DNA of 64,000 nucleotides. It comes from Gracilaria domingensis (Eukaryota > Rhodophyta > Florideophyceae > Gracilariales > Gracilariaceae). The stretch spans positions 110,908 to 174,907 of the forward strand of contig VCMS01000088.1 of NCBI GenBank assembly GCA_022539475.1. Reading direction: 5' to 3'. The stretch's first letter is position 1. Each line of letters begins with the position of its first letter. Shown in pieces: positions 1 through 9,922 of the stretch. The notes under the pieces are model-generated. The model searched no databases and had not been told where the DNA came from. It was given only the letters and a program-made list of their open reading frames with translations. The position numbers and the translations under genes are program-made.

Positions 1-102
1 ACATGTATGCCAACAGAAAAGGAAAAACAAAGCGACAACGAGAGCAGTTCATCAAAAGAAATCAAACGCACCAACAACGTGAAAACAGAAAGCTAGAGTT
101 CG

Positions 103-339
103 TTACCCACCGCCCCCACCTCCGCACCCACCTCCGCCCCCACCACCGCACCCACCACCGCCCCCTCCGCCGCACCCGCCGCCATCGCCACCACCGCCAC
201 CTCCGCCGCCATCTCCGCCTCCAGTATCTCCATGATGACCCAAAGAACTGAATCCAAAGCCAGAAAAGAACTTGGGCTTTTTGCGGTGCGTCTGATCCTG
301 CCCGTGGGCGGATGTGCCCTTACTCAGACAGCCGCCCAT
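103..339 (-). CDS. Small Gly/Cys-rich protein with MGGCxS lipid-anchor start
   Basis: A 78-codon frame ending in TAA. It opens Met-Gly-Gly-Cys-Leu-Ser, which fits the N-myristoylation rule (Gly2, small residue at position 6) with a palmitoylatable Cys4 beside it. A basic patch follows at residues 18-23 (HRKKPK), as in many dually acylated peripheral membrane proteins. The last 38 residues are almost all Gly, broken by Asp and by Cys spaced every eight residues. An in-frame ATG at 372 would add 11 residues and hide the acylation signal, so I prefer 339. No family is recognised. The Gly tract arises from a C/G-biased repeat that is open in several frames, so the coding call is only moderate. 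Confidence 0.4.
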   Translation of the reverse strand: MGGCLSKGTSAHGQDQTHRKKPKFFSGFGFSSLGHHGDTGGGDGGGGGGGGDGGGCGGGGGGGCGGGGGGGCGGGGGG

Positions 340-888
340 CTTGCTGAGCAAAGCTGTGATGCTTCGGCGCAAAAGGGAACAAACGAGTGAGATGGCAGAC
401 GCGAGCGAAGGCTGATGGGCTGCGCTTCGTTGTTATACACGCTAGGTTTCGACTTGAACGGAGATGTATATCCGAGTCGCTGTCATGGGGGTGAATGAAC
501 GTTGCGAACATTCGTCGTCGTCTATGTGAGTCCAACGCCTGGCCGCACGCTTTTGTGCAACCTTGCAGGTTGCAGTAGTTTCTCACAAAGTGAATCGAAA
601 TGCAAGGCGACATGCGGCGTTGCCGCGCACGTATTGGCCAAAACACCGACGACAGCACCACACTTTCTTCCCGGCGCGGGATTCGAGAACCTCTCGTTAA
701 CTGTTTCTTCCCAACGGCCATGCTTTCCGTCGTTCAAAATGGGTGCTGTTTATTTCAAAATCTCACCGAATCCCGCGCAGGAAGCCGAGCCCTGATACGG
801 GCGAGACATACGCCAGAGGAAGGTGAAAGGCCAAGAGACTCGAGTCGGGCAATGTGCAGCACGACTCTGGGGGGAGTGCTCTACCGAA
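340..888. other. Spacer, no gene seen
   Basis: Only short overlapping open frames on both strands, with no motif, signal peptide or similarity to the neighbours. Probably the 5' side of the Gly/Cys gene and the lead-in to the pseudogene. Confidence 0.5.
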
Positions 889-2190
889 GGTAGAACAAAA
901 GAAACGAGAGCAGCAATCTCTCGAAGAGCAGCAGCGTCTGCAAACGCAGAAGCACAACGTTCCCCGGGATGCTGAACACGAAAGCCCCACATGCGAAAAG
1001 GGTACTCGCTCAGAGTGCTCAAAGACTCCGAACGAGGTATCCAATCGACGGAATCATGCACCTGGATTCAATACCCGAGGAAAAGACGATGTTGTCATGT
1101 GTGAGACAAACGCGGAAACGAATGAAGCTGAATTCAACAGCAGGTTTTCAGCTGTGCAACGTGAGGTGTTTGATGCCGAAGGTCCGGCTGAAGTTGAAGA
1201 GCGCCCATCCCCTTGTCCAATCCCCATTGAAATCGACTCCGGGATTGGGTTGGAAACTGTCTCTGAACGTCCACAGAGGCAGAGTTCAGGTTCACATTGC
1301 CTACTAACCGTTTAACGAAGCCTACTCTCGCAGCTAATCTAGTTGAGTCCGGTAATCTTTCGCCTGCAGTTCATCCCAATGACAAGCAAGGCACGACCGG
1401 ATCAAACATCGAGATCTTCAAGGAACCGTTCTCCGTGTCACCAAAACCTGTTCAGGCTGCCTCCAGTATTGATATAGCGCCGTCGGCGCAGGTTCCCAGA
1501 AGAAACGGGAATGAGAGCGCCTGGGATGATTCTAGGAATGTGACCGTGAACGCCAACGTGTCCACTCTGGGGAACGACCAAGGGAACGGCAAGCTTTCGA
1601 GCTCCACAGAACGCCGACTGTCAGGTTCTGCACCGCAAACTGTTGGCATCGATAACAACGAAGTACCCCAACGTAGGGGAAAGGATATTTCTGTGAATAG
1701 AGCGGTCGAGATTGCACTTGAGGCAGATGGCCACGAAAGAATTCGAGAAAGGGCTGCAAGACTTGTAGAAGAAAGACAAGATAGTTGCAATAGCAAAGAA
1801 GGCAGGAAAAATTCGTTACAAGGAACGGTGTGGCAAAGTCCTTCATGAATTTGGGAGGTACACGAAGTACGTTGAAGAAAGTCTGGAGGAGGCCTTTGCT
1901 GTCCTTCGATCCTTGAACATGGGAGGAATGAAGCGCTCCGGTACTTTGAACGCTGCTCATGCTGGTCATGAACACCTTGATCGTGCGCTGGCCAGAATCA
2001 CAAGAGCAGAGAGTTCTTGGAGGAGGCGGAGAGGTGGGCGTGGGAAGGACAGGAGTTCCCAGAGCAGCCATTTACGATCCTCCGGAGTTTCCGAGAAAAG
2101 GGGCGTAGCGCATGGGAGGAGATGAGTGAGTGACGTAAGACAGCATTGTTCGAAAGCCCTGAGCCACATGAAGTTGAAGAACATGGAAAG
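889..2190 (+). pseudogene. Decayed tandem copy of the 2931-6245 gene
   Basis: Codon-level similarity to about 3764-5185 of the large downstream gene runs through several frames. Shared blocks include QQRL.TQKH, DAE..SPTCE, NAETNE, PRRNGNES, NVTVNANV.TLG, ERRLSG, HLDRALARI and ESPEP. The copy lacks about 150 bp (the equivalent of 3838-3990), switches frame at about 1310 and again before 1900, and has stops at 1313-1315 and 1846-1848. It covers only the middle of the parent: the RRM-like front and the C-terminal third are absent. It lies in the same orientation about 740 bp upstream of the intact gene, so it is probably a tandem segmental duplication that has decayed. Confidence 0.85.
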
Positions 2191-2708
2191 AAGTTTTTTT
2201 GGGCCAACAAGAAGCATGGTGCAGGTCCGAAATCGCCGTTGGAGATGTCCATGAAGACTGTAACCGATAGAATCCCCATACTCTCCCTTCCCAAGAGACG
2301 ATTCCGTTCCTTCCCCTGGTATGGAAGTAGCAAATGTGTTTCGGACGCTGAGAAAGCTAGGTGTTTTGCACTGGCAAGCCGTAATCGTCAGTGAGAAACA
2401 AGGACAATATGGCGCGAATGGTATTGCGACCACATGGCTTCGTAGTCGACTGGGGAAGAGTATTACAGAAAATGAGATGGTTATCGACTCGAAGAACAAA
2501 GAAGTTGTGAAATATCCTTGTCTGTCGGTTCTGCGGGTGGATAATGAAGAGGACTTACCGGTCACCGCATCCGCAATAATTAGGTAAGTACTCGAACTTA
2601 GAACTACAATTGTAATCTGGAGTCACGGCGCAGCAACCCTATCTCCATCATCCCCGTGAAGAGAGACAATGAATTCCAAGTTCTGCAACCCGTCATGCAA
2701 CCAGAGGG
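2191..2708. other. Spacer between pseudogene and parent gene
   Basis: Similarity to the parent gene is lost after about 2190. A frame at 2321-2587 (88 codons) shows no recognisable family and is probably fortuitous. The right end is the promoter region of the next gene. Confidence 0.4.
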
Positions 2709-2712
2709 GAGA

Positions 2713-2718
2713 TATAAA
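2713..2718 (+). promoter_or_regulatory. TATA-box-like element
   Basis: TATAAA within GATATAAAGG lies about 215 bp before the first in-frame ATG (2931). If it acts as a TATA box, initiation would be near 2745, leaving a 5' leader of roughly 185 nt. That argues against translation starting at the GTG codon at 2748. Confidence 0.35.
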
Positions 2719-2930
2719 GGGTATGCCAACCCCAACGTATCCCATGGGTGGATTGTCAGTTCCCACGCGCTGCCTGCACAGCGAACAGCGATTCCATTCG
2801 CTATCAACTTGCGCGTTTCTTGCGGCTTTCACCGGTCGCAACAACTCTGCTTTTGCAACCAACAACGTTCGGAACGTCGAGACGGTGTTTTACTTCCTCC
2901 CTCTCTGTTCTTCATTCTCATCGTAAAGCA

Positions 2931-5900
2931 ATGTCAGGCGGACGCCAGCACGTCTCTAGTTCTGTAAACCATGGGGAACCGGGAGATCCGTCTGCTGACA
3001 ACATCGAGCCAGCCTACAACCGAGAAGGGCCTGGAAAAAATGACGATGTTCGAAAGAACAAGGCAACTGAGTTCAATGGTGATCTTGTTTCTCTGTTCAT
3101 CAGATCGGTCCCATTGTCTCTTTTCTCCACACGCTCATTGACCCAGCATTTTGAGCGGCTGCGTGTAAATGTGACCAACGTAAGCTTAAGGGGTTCTACG
3201 CAAAGGAACTCTAACCGCCGCACCGCTGTTGTCACATTCAAGTCCGAGGAACAAGCTTCTGTCGCGCACAGAAGGGGGCGCAGATACGATGGAAAGTATC
3301 TGGATGTGCAGTTTTATGAGCCCTACGGGATTCGGAAGCCCAAAGAAAGCCATGAGCTGAGACCGTCAAAGCAGCCAACTGCGAGGGTGCTTTGTTCCTA
3401 TGTTCCGAGGAGAATTCGCACAGGCTGGCAAATGAAGCGTGTGTTGGAGAAGTATTCCGACAGCATTTGTCTCGTGGAACTAGCTGAACGCCGTGTTCCA
3501 GGCGGAACGCAGATGATTGCAATCGTTACGTTCTGGAGTGAAATACCGGCGGAAGCAATGGTGAGGCGACAACCTAGGTACGGCAATACGATACTTCCCC
3601 TTTCGTACTTGGAGGAAGATAAATATGAACCTGATGGTACGACGAGAAAGGTCGAGGCAGGAGAGATTCCAGTGTGCGAAGCCTCTCCTGAGGAGGTGAC
3701 GCAAAAGACTGAGCAGGAACGACTGCGGGAAATGGAGCAGCTTCGAAGGGAGATTGCGATTCTTGAAGAAAAGAAACAACAGCAACAATCTCGCGAAGAG
3801 CAACAGCGTTTGACAACGCAGAAGCATACAACCAGCTCTCGAGAACCGCGCGAAAGACTGCAATCTAACGCAGATCAAAGAAAAGCGGATGCAAGGCTTT
3901 TGGAAAGGCCAGATAAGGTTATCGAGCCTGAAGCATGTCAACTTTCCCCGTCTGAAACTATCGACGGAGCGGCTCACCACGCACTCATGGACGTTTCTCA
4001 GGATGCTGAATACGCAAGCCCTACGTGTGAGGAGAGTACACTGAGAACAGAGGACGTTCTCATGCATGAATCAAACGCTGAAACGAATGAAGTTGAAACC
4101 ATCAACAGGTCCTCAGCTGAACAATATGAGGTGTTAGATGCCGACGTTCCGGCTAGTGGAGACGGGCACCCATCCCCTGATCCAATCTGCATTGAAATCG
4201 ACCCCGGGAATGAATCGGAAGTTGTCTCTGAACGCCCGCAGGGGCGGAGCTCAGGGGAGCTGACGTGGCCTAGTGACTGTATAACGAAGCCTATTCTCCC
4301 CACTAACCTAGTCGAGTCCGGCCACATTTCGCCTGCAGCTCACCCCAATTACAAGCAGGGCATTGCCGAATCAAACCTCGAGATCTTGAGATCTGAGGAA
4401 GCGTCCTACATATCACCCAAACCTGTTCAGGCTGTCGCCAGTACTGATGTGGCACCGTCGGCGCAGGTTCCCAGACGAAACGGGAACGAAAGTGCTGCGC
4501 GTAGTTCAGGAAATGTGACCGTGAACGCTAATGTGTTCACCTTGGGGAGCAAGGAAGGGATCGGCAAGCCTTTGCGCACAGCAGAACGCCGACTGTCAGG
4601 TTGTGAACCGCAAGCTGTGGACATCAATGGCAAGGATGTACCGCTGGTGCCCCAACCTAAGGAAAAGGGTATCTCTGCGGATAGAGGAACCGAGACTGCG
4701 ATTGAGGCAGATGGTCGCCAATCAATTCCGGAAAGAGCTTCCAGAGTAGCAGAGGAAAGACAGCGTGTAGTTGAAATCGCGAAAAAGGCACGACAAATTC
4801 GTCACAAAGAACGATGTGACAGAGTTCTTGATGAATTTGCAAGGTACACCAGGCGCATTGAAGAAAGCTTGGAGGAGGCCTTTGGTGTGATTGGATCCTT
4901 GGACATGGGCGGATTGAAGCGCTCCGATGCTTTGAACGTTTGTTATGCTGGGTTTGAACACCTTGATCGTGCTCTGGCCCGAATCAGAAGAGCAGAAGAG
5001 TTCTTGGAGGGGGCGAAGAAGTGGTGGTGGGAAGGACAGGACTTTCCGCAGCAGCCGTTTACGATCCTTCGGAGTTTCCGAGAAACGGGGCGTCGTGCAT
5101 GGAAAGAGATGAGTGAGTACCGGAAGACGGCATTGTTGGAAAGCCCTGAACCACCCCAAGTCCGAGAGCATAGAAAGAAGTGGGCCCAGTCTCTTTTGGC
5201 CAAGGACCTCGTGTGTGGTTCGCGATCTGTTGTGCTATCAAGGGATGTTGTCTTGCAACGAAGGCAAGACTTTCAGTTATTAGAGAACCTTCAAGAAAGT
5301 GTCGTAACATATCAAAGTCGTGTTGCGGCTCATGGTTTGGATTTCCAGCTTCAGCGTGTGAGCGACATACTTGTTGAAGTGGCCAATAATGCTTGGATGG
5401 AGGTTTTGGACCAACAGCTTTTACGGAGCCATCATTCCACCAGCAACGAACTCTGTAATGTGATAAGGCTCGTGAACGAGAACTGGCATAGAGTGGCGAA
5501 AAGCGTGTCGGACAATGCGAGAATATGGCCGACGGAATTTGCACGTCATAGAGTCCATTTCGTTCGAGTTGGCGCCGAGCTAATTCGGAGAATGCGGCTT
5601 CCTATACCGTCCGAGAACGATGAGCACAGTTGTGCAAGATATCTGCGTCTACTTTGCACCTCCGCCGGTATAGCGTTTCCCAGGATCCAACGTCACGGAT
5701 TTCACGGACTTGTGGAGTTTTGCCGGGCGCTAGGCGTTATTATGCCTCGCATTGTAGCTTCTCTACTTCAGAATTTGAGGGATGTGGTGGTGCCACTGCT
5801 GAGATCGGTGCGCGAGGAGGGGCAGGATGGAGGGCAAGCGTCAAGAGTGCGCCGCCTTAATATTTTGTTCACCTCAGTGTTTGGTGGCGGGGGCAATGGC

Positions 5901-6245
5901 TATAGTAGTGATGGAGGGAACCGGAGCAGAAAGGATTCTAGTCTTGGAAAGAGGCAACGTGATGGTGGTAATGGAGAAAAAGTGCTTTGTCAAGATGGTC
6001 TTGGTTCTTCAATGCAAAAGAGAAGACTATCTTTGAACGAAGAGTGCAGGGGCCGTGGTGAAACGCCGAACAGACGTTTCAGTCTTCCGTGGAAGACATT
6101 TGGAAGTCGACGGTGGTCAGAGAGGTATGAGTACCTCGTGGCAGAGGCCGAGGCGTTTGGGGAGGAAATTAATGAGACTATTGATGTTGTTTGCAAGCGT
6201 CGCAAGGTGGCACCACCAAAGCCAGAGCGACATTTAGTAGCTTAA
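2931..6245 (+). CDS. Large protein with two RRM-like domains and a helical C-terminal half
   Basis: 1104 codons from ATG 2931. The frame is open to 2748 but has no earlier ATG. Residues of about 45-125 form an RRM-like fold (LVSLFIRSVP, then RTAVVTFKSEEQA, then KYLDVQFYEPYG). A second RRM-like segment follows at about 140-215 (ARVLCSYVPRR, MIAIVTFWSE, TILPLSYLEED). A Glu/Gln-rich coiled coil (about 240-310) and a long low-complexity Ser/Glu/Pro region lead to a helical region of about 620-1000 (HLDRALARIRRAEEFLEG, FPRIQRHGFHGLVEFCRALG). The tail is basic with RRKVAPPKP. I infer a nuclear RNA-binding protein and cannot assign a family. A degenerate copy of its middle lies upstream. Confidence 0.8.
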   Translation: MSGGRQHVSSSVNHGEPGDPSADNIEPAYNREGPGKNDDVRKNKATEFNGDLVSLFIRSVPLSLFSTRSLTQHFERLRVNVTNVSLRGSTQRNSNRRTAVVTFKSEEQASVAHRRGRRYDGKYLDVQFYEPYGIRKPKESHELRPSKQPTARVLCSYVPRRIRTGWQMKRVLEKYSDSICLVELAERRVPGGTQMIAIVTFWSEIPAEAMVRRQPRYGNTILPLSYLEEDKYEPDGTTRKVEAGEIPVCEASPEEVTQKTEQERLREMEQLRREIAILEEKKQQQQSREEQQRLTTQKHTTSSREPRERLQSNADQRKADARLLERPDKVIEPEACQLSPSETIDGAAHHALMDVSQDAEYASPTCEESTLRTEDVLMHESNAETNEVETINRSSAEQYEVLDADVPASGDGHPSPDPICIEIDPGNESEVVSERPQGRSSGELTWPSDCITKPILPTNLVESGHISPAAHPNYKQGIAESNLEILRSEEASYISPKPVQAVASTDVAPSAQVPRRNGNESAARSSGNVTVNANVFTLGSKEGIGKPLRTAERRLSGCEPQAVDINGKDVPLVPQPKEKGISADRGTETAIEADGRQSIPERASRVAEERQRVVEIAKKARQIRHKERCDRVLDEFARYTRRIEESLEEAFGVIGSLDMGGLKRSDALNVCYAGFEHLDRALARIRRAEEFLEGAKKWWWEGQDFPQQPFTILRSFRETGRRAWKEMSEYRKTALLESPEPPQVREHRKKWAQSLLAKDLVCGSRSVVLSRDVVLQRRQDFQLLENLQESVVTYQSRVAAHGLDFQLQRVSDILVEVANNAWMEVLDQQLLRSHHSTSNELCNVIRLVNENWHRVAKSVSDNARIWPTEFARHRVHFVRVGAELIRRMRLPIPSENDEHSCARYLRLLCTSAGIAFPRIQRHGFHGLVEFCRALGVIMPRIVASLLQNLRDVVVPLLRSVREEGQDGGQASRVRRLNILFTSVFGGGGNGYSSDGGNRSRKDSSLGKRQRDGGNGEKVLCQDGLGSSMQKRRLSLNEECRGRGETPNRRFSLPWKTFGSRRWSERYEYLVAEAEAFGEEINETIDVVCKRRKVAPPKPERHLVA

Positions 6246-6563
6246 GGTTAAAGTGATAGAGAGCCAACTGGTAATGATTAACATAAATAACATTGGTTAC
6301 ATATCATCATGATATATCGACAAAATCGAGTTCATATCGTAACAAGAATTGCTGTGCCTTTCGCACCTCATCATCCACCATTGTACCCTGTAGCATCAGT
6401 AAGCTTAAGCTTCAAAGCCTCACCCTCCCTCTCACCGCTGCACCCCCCCCCCCCCCCCCTCCTTCTTTCCCCCGCTCATTTGAAATCTGAATGCCATCAG
6501 TACTAGTAGCAAGTGTCAAAGAGAACCCTTTGTTCTATTCGCGACGCTGAGGTTTGATCCACG
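6246..6563. other. Spacer with 17-base poly(C) run
   Basis: Non-coding spacer. The only notable item is an uninterrupted C run at 6443-6459, a probable slippage site. No promoter motif is clear. Confidence 0.5.
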
Positions 6564-6934
6564 ATGAGCGATGCGCGCCCGTGCCGTTCTTTTGGAGACG
6601 GGGAGACAAACAACGTAAGTGAGCTTGTTCAGAATCTAAAAGAGCGGTTTCCGAATCCTGACCTTCATGAAAAATCAAGGAGGGCCTCGGTTGCGATTCG
6701 TTTCCGTCCATCAAGCTCAGATTCAATACATGTACCCCTTGACTTTCTGTCTATTCAAGGTGCTCCCGGAGAAGGAGACCGGTGGTCCGCGTACATTGCC
6801 TTCCCAGGGGAACACAAGATCCAGAAGATAGGGACAACCTTTCAACAGCCCTCCGTGAAACGAAAGAAGAGATCGGTGTGGACCTAAACACGTCGGCTTA
6901 CGAGTTCGTACCTCGACGTCGTACGACGTGGTAG
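6564..6934 (+). pseudogene. Nudix hydrolase (CoA-pyrophosphatase-like) fragment, frame broken
   Basis: From ATG 6564 the frame encodes a typical N-terminus (LKERFPNPD, then RRASVAIRF), the lead-in GDRWSAYIAFPG, and then leaves frame inside the Nudix box. In the next frame the box continues as TQDPEDRDNLSTALRETKEEIGVDL, ending at TAG 6932-6934. One extra base in the G run 6807-6810 would join the two into the NUDT7/8/NudL type of box, which carries a short insertion before REXXEE. The metal-binding RETKEE is intact. The product would still stop about 10 residues after the box, so the C-terminal half is missing: a relic, or a sequence error plus truncation. Confidence 0.8.
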
Positions 6935-7751
6935 GATGTAATTTCGGACGCTTGTGTTGAATTAATCTTGTCTGACGAGGAAAGGCTTCGACCTACAAGG
7001 TCGGATCGGTGTTGAATCATGTGAGAAACAAGATGATGCCGGGGCAAGACTCTGACATTCAAGAAGGAAGGCTACGACAAGCTCTCTGGGCAATGTGCTT
7101 TCTGAGCATCTCCGTGCGCAAATGATCGGCGCCGCTCAACAAAGCCGATTGACGATTATGAAAGAAAGAAGTGTGAGTGCGTGAAAGTGCAATGGCACCG
7201 ATTAGGATGGGAGACTGCCGCGTGGTGAGCAAGACTGTGGCGGCCACACAGCTTCTGCGTCTCTGGTGCATTGAACATGCGCGATGCAAGCGATAACGCA
7301 AACGCACGATGAGAAACGCGAGGTTTGTGCCTCGGTTTTGCTGTTCGCTACAGCTCCAGGTATGCACAATCGGCGTCGAAAGTGAAAACTGGAGTCGCTG
7401 AAGATGATTCAATCACATGGTGTTGCCAGCTGTGTGTTCTACGCAGGGCGCTTTGGAGTCAAAGTTTGGACTGTTCGACATGAGACTGATGTGTTTGTCA
7501 AATGTGAGCGCTAAGGCTACTGACTCGCGCAAAGTGTTCGCGATAAAACACTTGGTTTGGTTGATAGGACCGCCGCGGAGAGCCAATGCGTCGTGCTGAT
7601 ATGTGCACCCATACGGATTGGCAGTGGCTGCATGCGATTTGGCAACATGTCTGTTTTATGAACGCACTCGTTCAAGCAGGACCGACGCAGATATGTTCAG
7701 CCAGAGCCGGTGGACAGCCGCCACAGCAAGCGCGCGCGCAGCGCAGCGGCG
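6935..7751. other. Spacer, no gene seen
   Basis: Short frames only. None has a recognisable domain, and the stretch contains no continuation of the Nudix protein. The right end runs into the 3' side of SPC12. Confidence 0.4.
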
Positions 7752-8135
7752 TCAGCAGCGCTTGCAGCAGCCGGTGGCGCGCTTGTCAGTGACAGCCGCG
7801 CTTCCGAACGCGAGCTGATGTCGGTTGAACATGGGCCACTCCGGCACGCATACCTGCACGCACGCGCACAGACAAACACGCACACGCACACGCACACGCA
7901 CACAGACACACGGGCGGTCAGCAAGGGCGCGGGCGAGCGCAGGAAGGAAGTAAGGAAGGAAGGAAGGAAGGAAGGAGGAGCGTACCAGCAGCGCGAGCAG
8001 CAGCCCGGACGCAAACGAGCCGAACAGCACCATGACGTCGTCCAGCACGAACGTGAGCGCGACGGACAGCAGCGTGGTGGGCCACATGATGCACAGAAAC
8101 GCGCGCTCGCTGCGAAACTGTCCGCGCAGATCCAT
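7752..8135 (-). CDS. SPCS1: Signal peptidase complex subunit 1 (SPC12), two exons
   Basis: Exon 1 (8135-7986) encodes 50 residues starting MDLRGQ and containing two membrane segments (AFLCIMWPTTLLSVALTFV and VMVLFGSFASGLLLALL). Exon 2 (7853-7752) adds VCVPEWPMFNRHQLAF and a short basic tail, ending in TGA. The MDxxGQ start, the two-helix hairpin and the closing PxWPxxxRHxLxW-like motif are the signature of SPC12, a non-catalytic membrane subunit of the ER signal peptidase complex. The total of 83 residues is normal for the family. The 132-nt intron has GT at 7985-7984 and CAG ending at 7854. It is a multiple of three without stops, so retained intron would still translate. The gene is divergent from the sulfotransferase-like gene. 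Confidence 0.8.
   Translation of the reverse strand: MDLRGQFRSERAFLCIMWPTTLLSVALTFVLDDVMVLFGSFASGLLLALLVRSSFLPSFLPYFLPALARALADRPCVCVRVRVRVRVCLCACVQVCVPEWPMFNRHQLAFGSAAVTDKRATGCCKRC
7857..7977. repeat. CA and GGAA microsatellites inside the SPC12 intron
   Basis: A CACG/CACA-type dinucleotide tract (7857-7911) and an AGGA tetranucleotide tract (7941-7977) fill most of the intron on the opposite strand of the gene. Confidence 0.85.
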
Positions 8136-8494
8136 CGTCGCCGCGCGCCTCGCCGCCGTCGCCGTCGCCGTCGCCGGTCTCCTTGCGCGCACCCACAGCC
8201 CGCTCGACGCGCGATCAAAGGCGCGGCCGCGTGTCAGCGCCGCGCGCCGCGCGCGCACACGTGTGCGGCGCGTCGCATCACCGCCTGATGCTGCCCCAAA
8301 GCGCACCTGAGCGGCGCGCACGCGCGTCCTCGTTGCCGCCACGGAGCCGCCGCGCCGCCGTTAAGCGTACCGACGGTACTCGCCCGGCCGGTCGCGCCGC
8401 GCGCCCCCACCGCCGCCGCCGTCGTCGTCCTCTTGTCGCCCTCGCCCCGTCGCCGCGACGCGCGCGCCCCGCGTCCCCCGTCGCGCCGCCCGCC
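8136..8494. promoter_or_regulatory. Shared divergent promoter region
   Basis: The 359-bp, very GC-rich interval between two divergent start codons (SPC12 at 8135, sulfotransferase-like at 8495) must carry the 5' ends of both genes. No TATA box is visible. The palindromic 13-mer GTACCGACGGTAC sits at 8367-8379; the same word recurs twice more in the window. Confidence 0.5.
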
Positions 8495-9667
8495 ATGCGC
8501 GCCGCGCGCCGCTCGCCGCGCGCCGCGCCCAAGCCGCGGCTGCTCTCCCGCGCGCTCTACGCGCTGCTGCTGCTGCTACCGCCGTCGCTGCTGCTGCTGT
8601 CGCGCCTGGCGCGCGCGCCGGTCGCGCCGCCGCCGCCGCTGGCGCCGCCGCCGCTGGCGCCGCCGCCGGCCGACGCCGTGCGCGCCGACATGCAGCGCGA
8701 CTACGAGCGCCGCCTGCTGGCGGCCACGCAGCAGGGGCGCGCGCCGCCGCGCGAGCGCTTCCTACGCTGGCTGCACGTGCCCAAGACGGGCACGTCGCTG
8801 GTCAACACGCTGGTGCGCTGGGGCTGCACCGACGTGCCGCCCGACCTCTTCGTCGTGCCGCGCAAGGAGCGGCCCGCCGACTTGGCGCTGTCGCACGAGG
8901 AGACCTTCAGCTGGGACTGGCTGTTCAACAACAGCTCGGGCCGCGCGTGGCTGCGCGAGCACTGCGCGCAGCGCCTCGTCACGTCGCACCCGTCCACAAA
9001 GCAGCCGCACTACTCGGTGTACATCCACCGCCCGCTCGCGCAGTGGGAGGTGCCGCACGCCGTCGCCATGTTCCGCATTCCCAAGCAGCGCAGCTACTCC
9101 AATTACCTTCATCTCAGTCTTCACTACAACCGCTCACGCTCCGTAAAGGAGCCGCTCTACTCGTTTCTACACCGCCCCGAGTTCTGGTCGCAGCACACCA
9201 AGCTCCTGCTGGGCCGCACGTACCGCGACAAGCGCCTGGTCACCGCCGACGAGGCGCAGATCGCCATGCAGCTCGTGCAGCGCCAGCTGCCGTTTGTCGG
9301 CCTCACCGAGCAGTTCGAGCTGTCGTGCCGTCTGTTCCACGCCAAGTTTGGCGGCGTGCCGCACCGCGTGCAGTTTGAGAACGTGCGCCCCAGCCTCGAC
9401 CGCTACCAGCGCCCACAGAGCCGCAATGAGAGCTTCCGCTACGACGAGGCGCCCTTCCGCGACTGGGTCGACTCCGCCGACGAGATGGTGTACGCCGCCG
9501 CGCAGACGCGCTTCTGGGCCGACGTCGCGCGGTACAAGACCGAGATCGAAAAGGACGGCCTGGGCCACGTCCACGTCAAGCCGCCCTCGGAGCGCTACCA
9601 GACGCACGTGCTGGTCGGCGCCCCCGACACGGACAGACGCATAGTGCCCTACACCGTCCCTACCTAG
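8495..9667 (+). CDS. Golgi-type (type II membrane) sulfotransferase-like protein
   Basis: 390 residues from ATG 8495; the frame is open further upstream but without similarity. A basic N-terminus, a Leu-rich signal anchor at about 17-38 and a Pro/Ala-rich stem give a type II membrane topology. HVPKTGTSL (PKTGTS at 96-101) matches the 5'-phosphosulfate loop of PAPS-dependent sulfotransferases, and FRIPKQRSYSNY (193-204) matches the 3'-phosphate site. Such enzymes transfer sulfate from PAPS to carbohydrates or proteins in the Golgi lumen. The acceptor cannot be told from sequence. Third codon positions are almost all G or C, as in the copine next door but unlike genes beyond 14 kb. Confidence 0.75.
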   Translation: MRAARRSPRAAPKPRLLSRALYALLLLLPPSLLLLSRLARAPVAPPPPLAPPPLAPPPADAVRADMQRDYERRLLAATQQGRAPPRERFLRWLHVPKTGTSLVNTLVRWGCTDVPPDLFVVPRKERPADLALSHEETFSWDWLFNNSSGRAWLREHCAQRLVTSHPSTKQPHYSVYIHRPLAQWEVPHAVAMFRIPKQRSYSNYLHLSLHYNRSRSVKEPLYSFLHRPEFWSQHTKLLLGRTYRDKRLVTADEAQIAMQLVQRQLPFVGLTEQFELSCRLFHAKFGGVPHRVQFENVRPSLDRYQRPQSRNESFRYDEAPFRDWVDSADEMVYAAAQTRFWADVARYKTEIEKDGLGHVHVKPPSERYQTHVLVGAPDTDRRIVPYTVPT

Positions 9668-9922
9668 CAATCGGCTCCCCTTCCTCACCACCGCACGTTT
9701 CCGCCCTTCTGCTACTTCCCCCCTCCCCCCTCCCCCCTCGCCCCTGCCTCTTTCCCCCGCGGCCCACCCCACCCCCACAACGCCCTCGTCGTTGGCAAAC
9801 CGTCCACGAAAACATACACGTATAGACATATAAACTTAAACACGACAACAACAAGACAACAACAAACGACAACAGCCGTCGCCGACAACCCAACCAGCAC
9901 GCTACAACCGAGCGCTCTCTAG

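Noticed and set aside
2748-2930. 61-residue presequence-like extension of the RRM-like protein
   Set aside because: There is no ATG in this stretch (the frame opens with GTG 2748) and the TATA-like box would place the transcript start at about the same position.
8183-8494. N-terminal extension of the sulfotransferase-like frame, Arg/Ala-rich
   Set aside because: Low-complexity translation of GC-rich DNA before the ATG at 8495, which is followed by a proper signal anchor.
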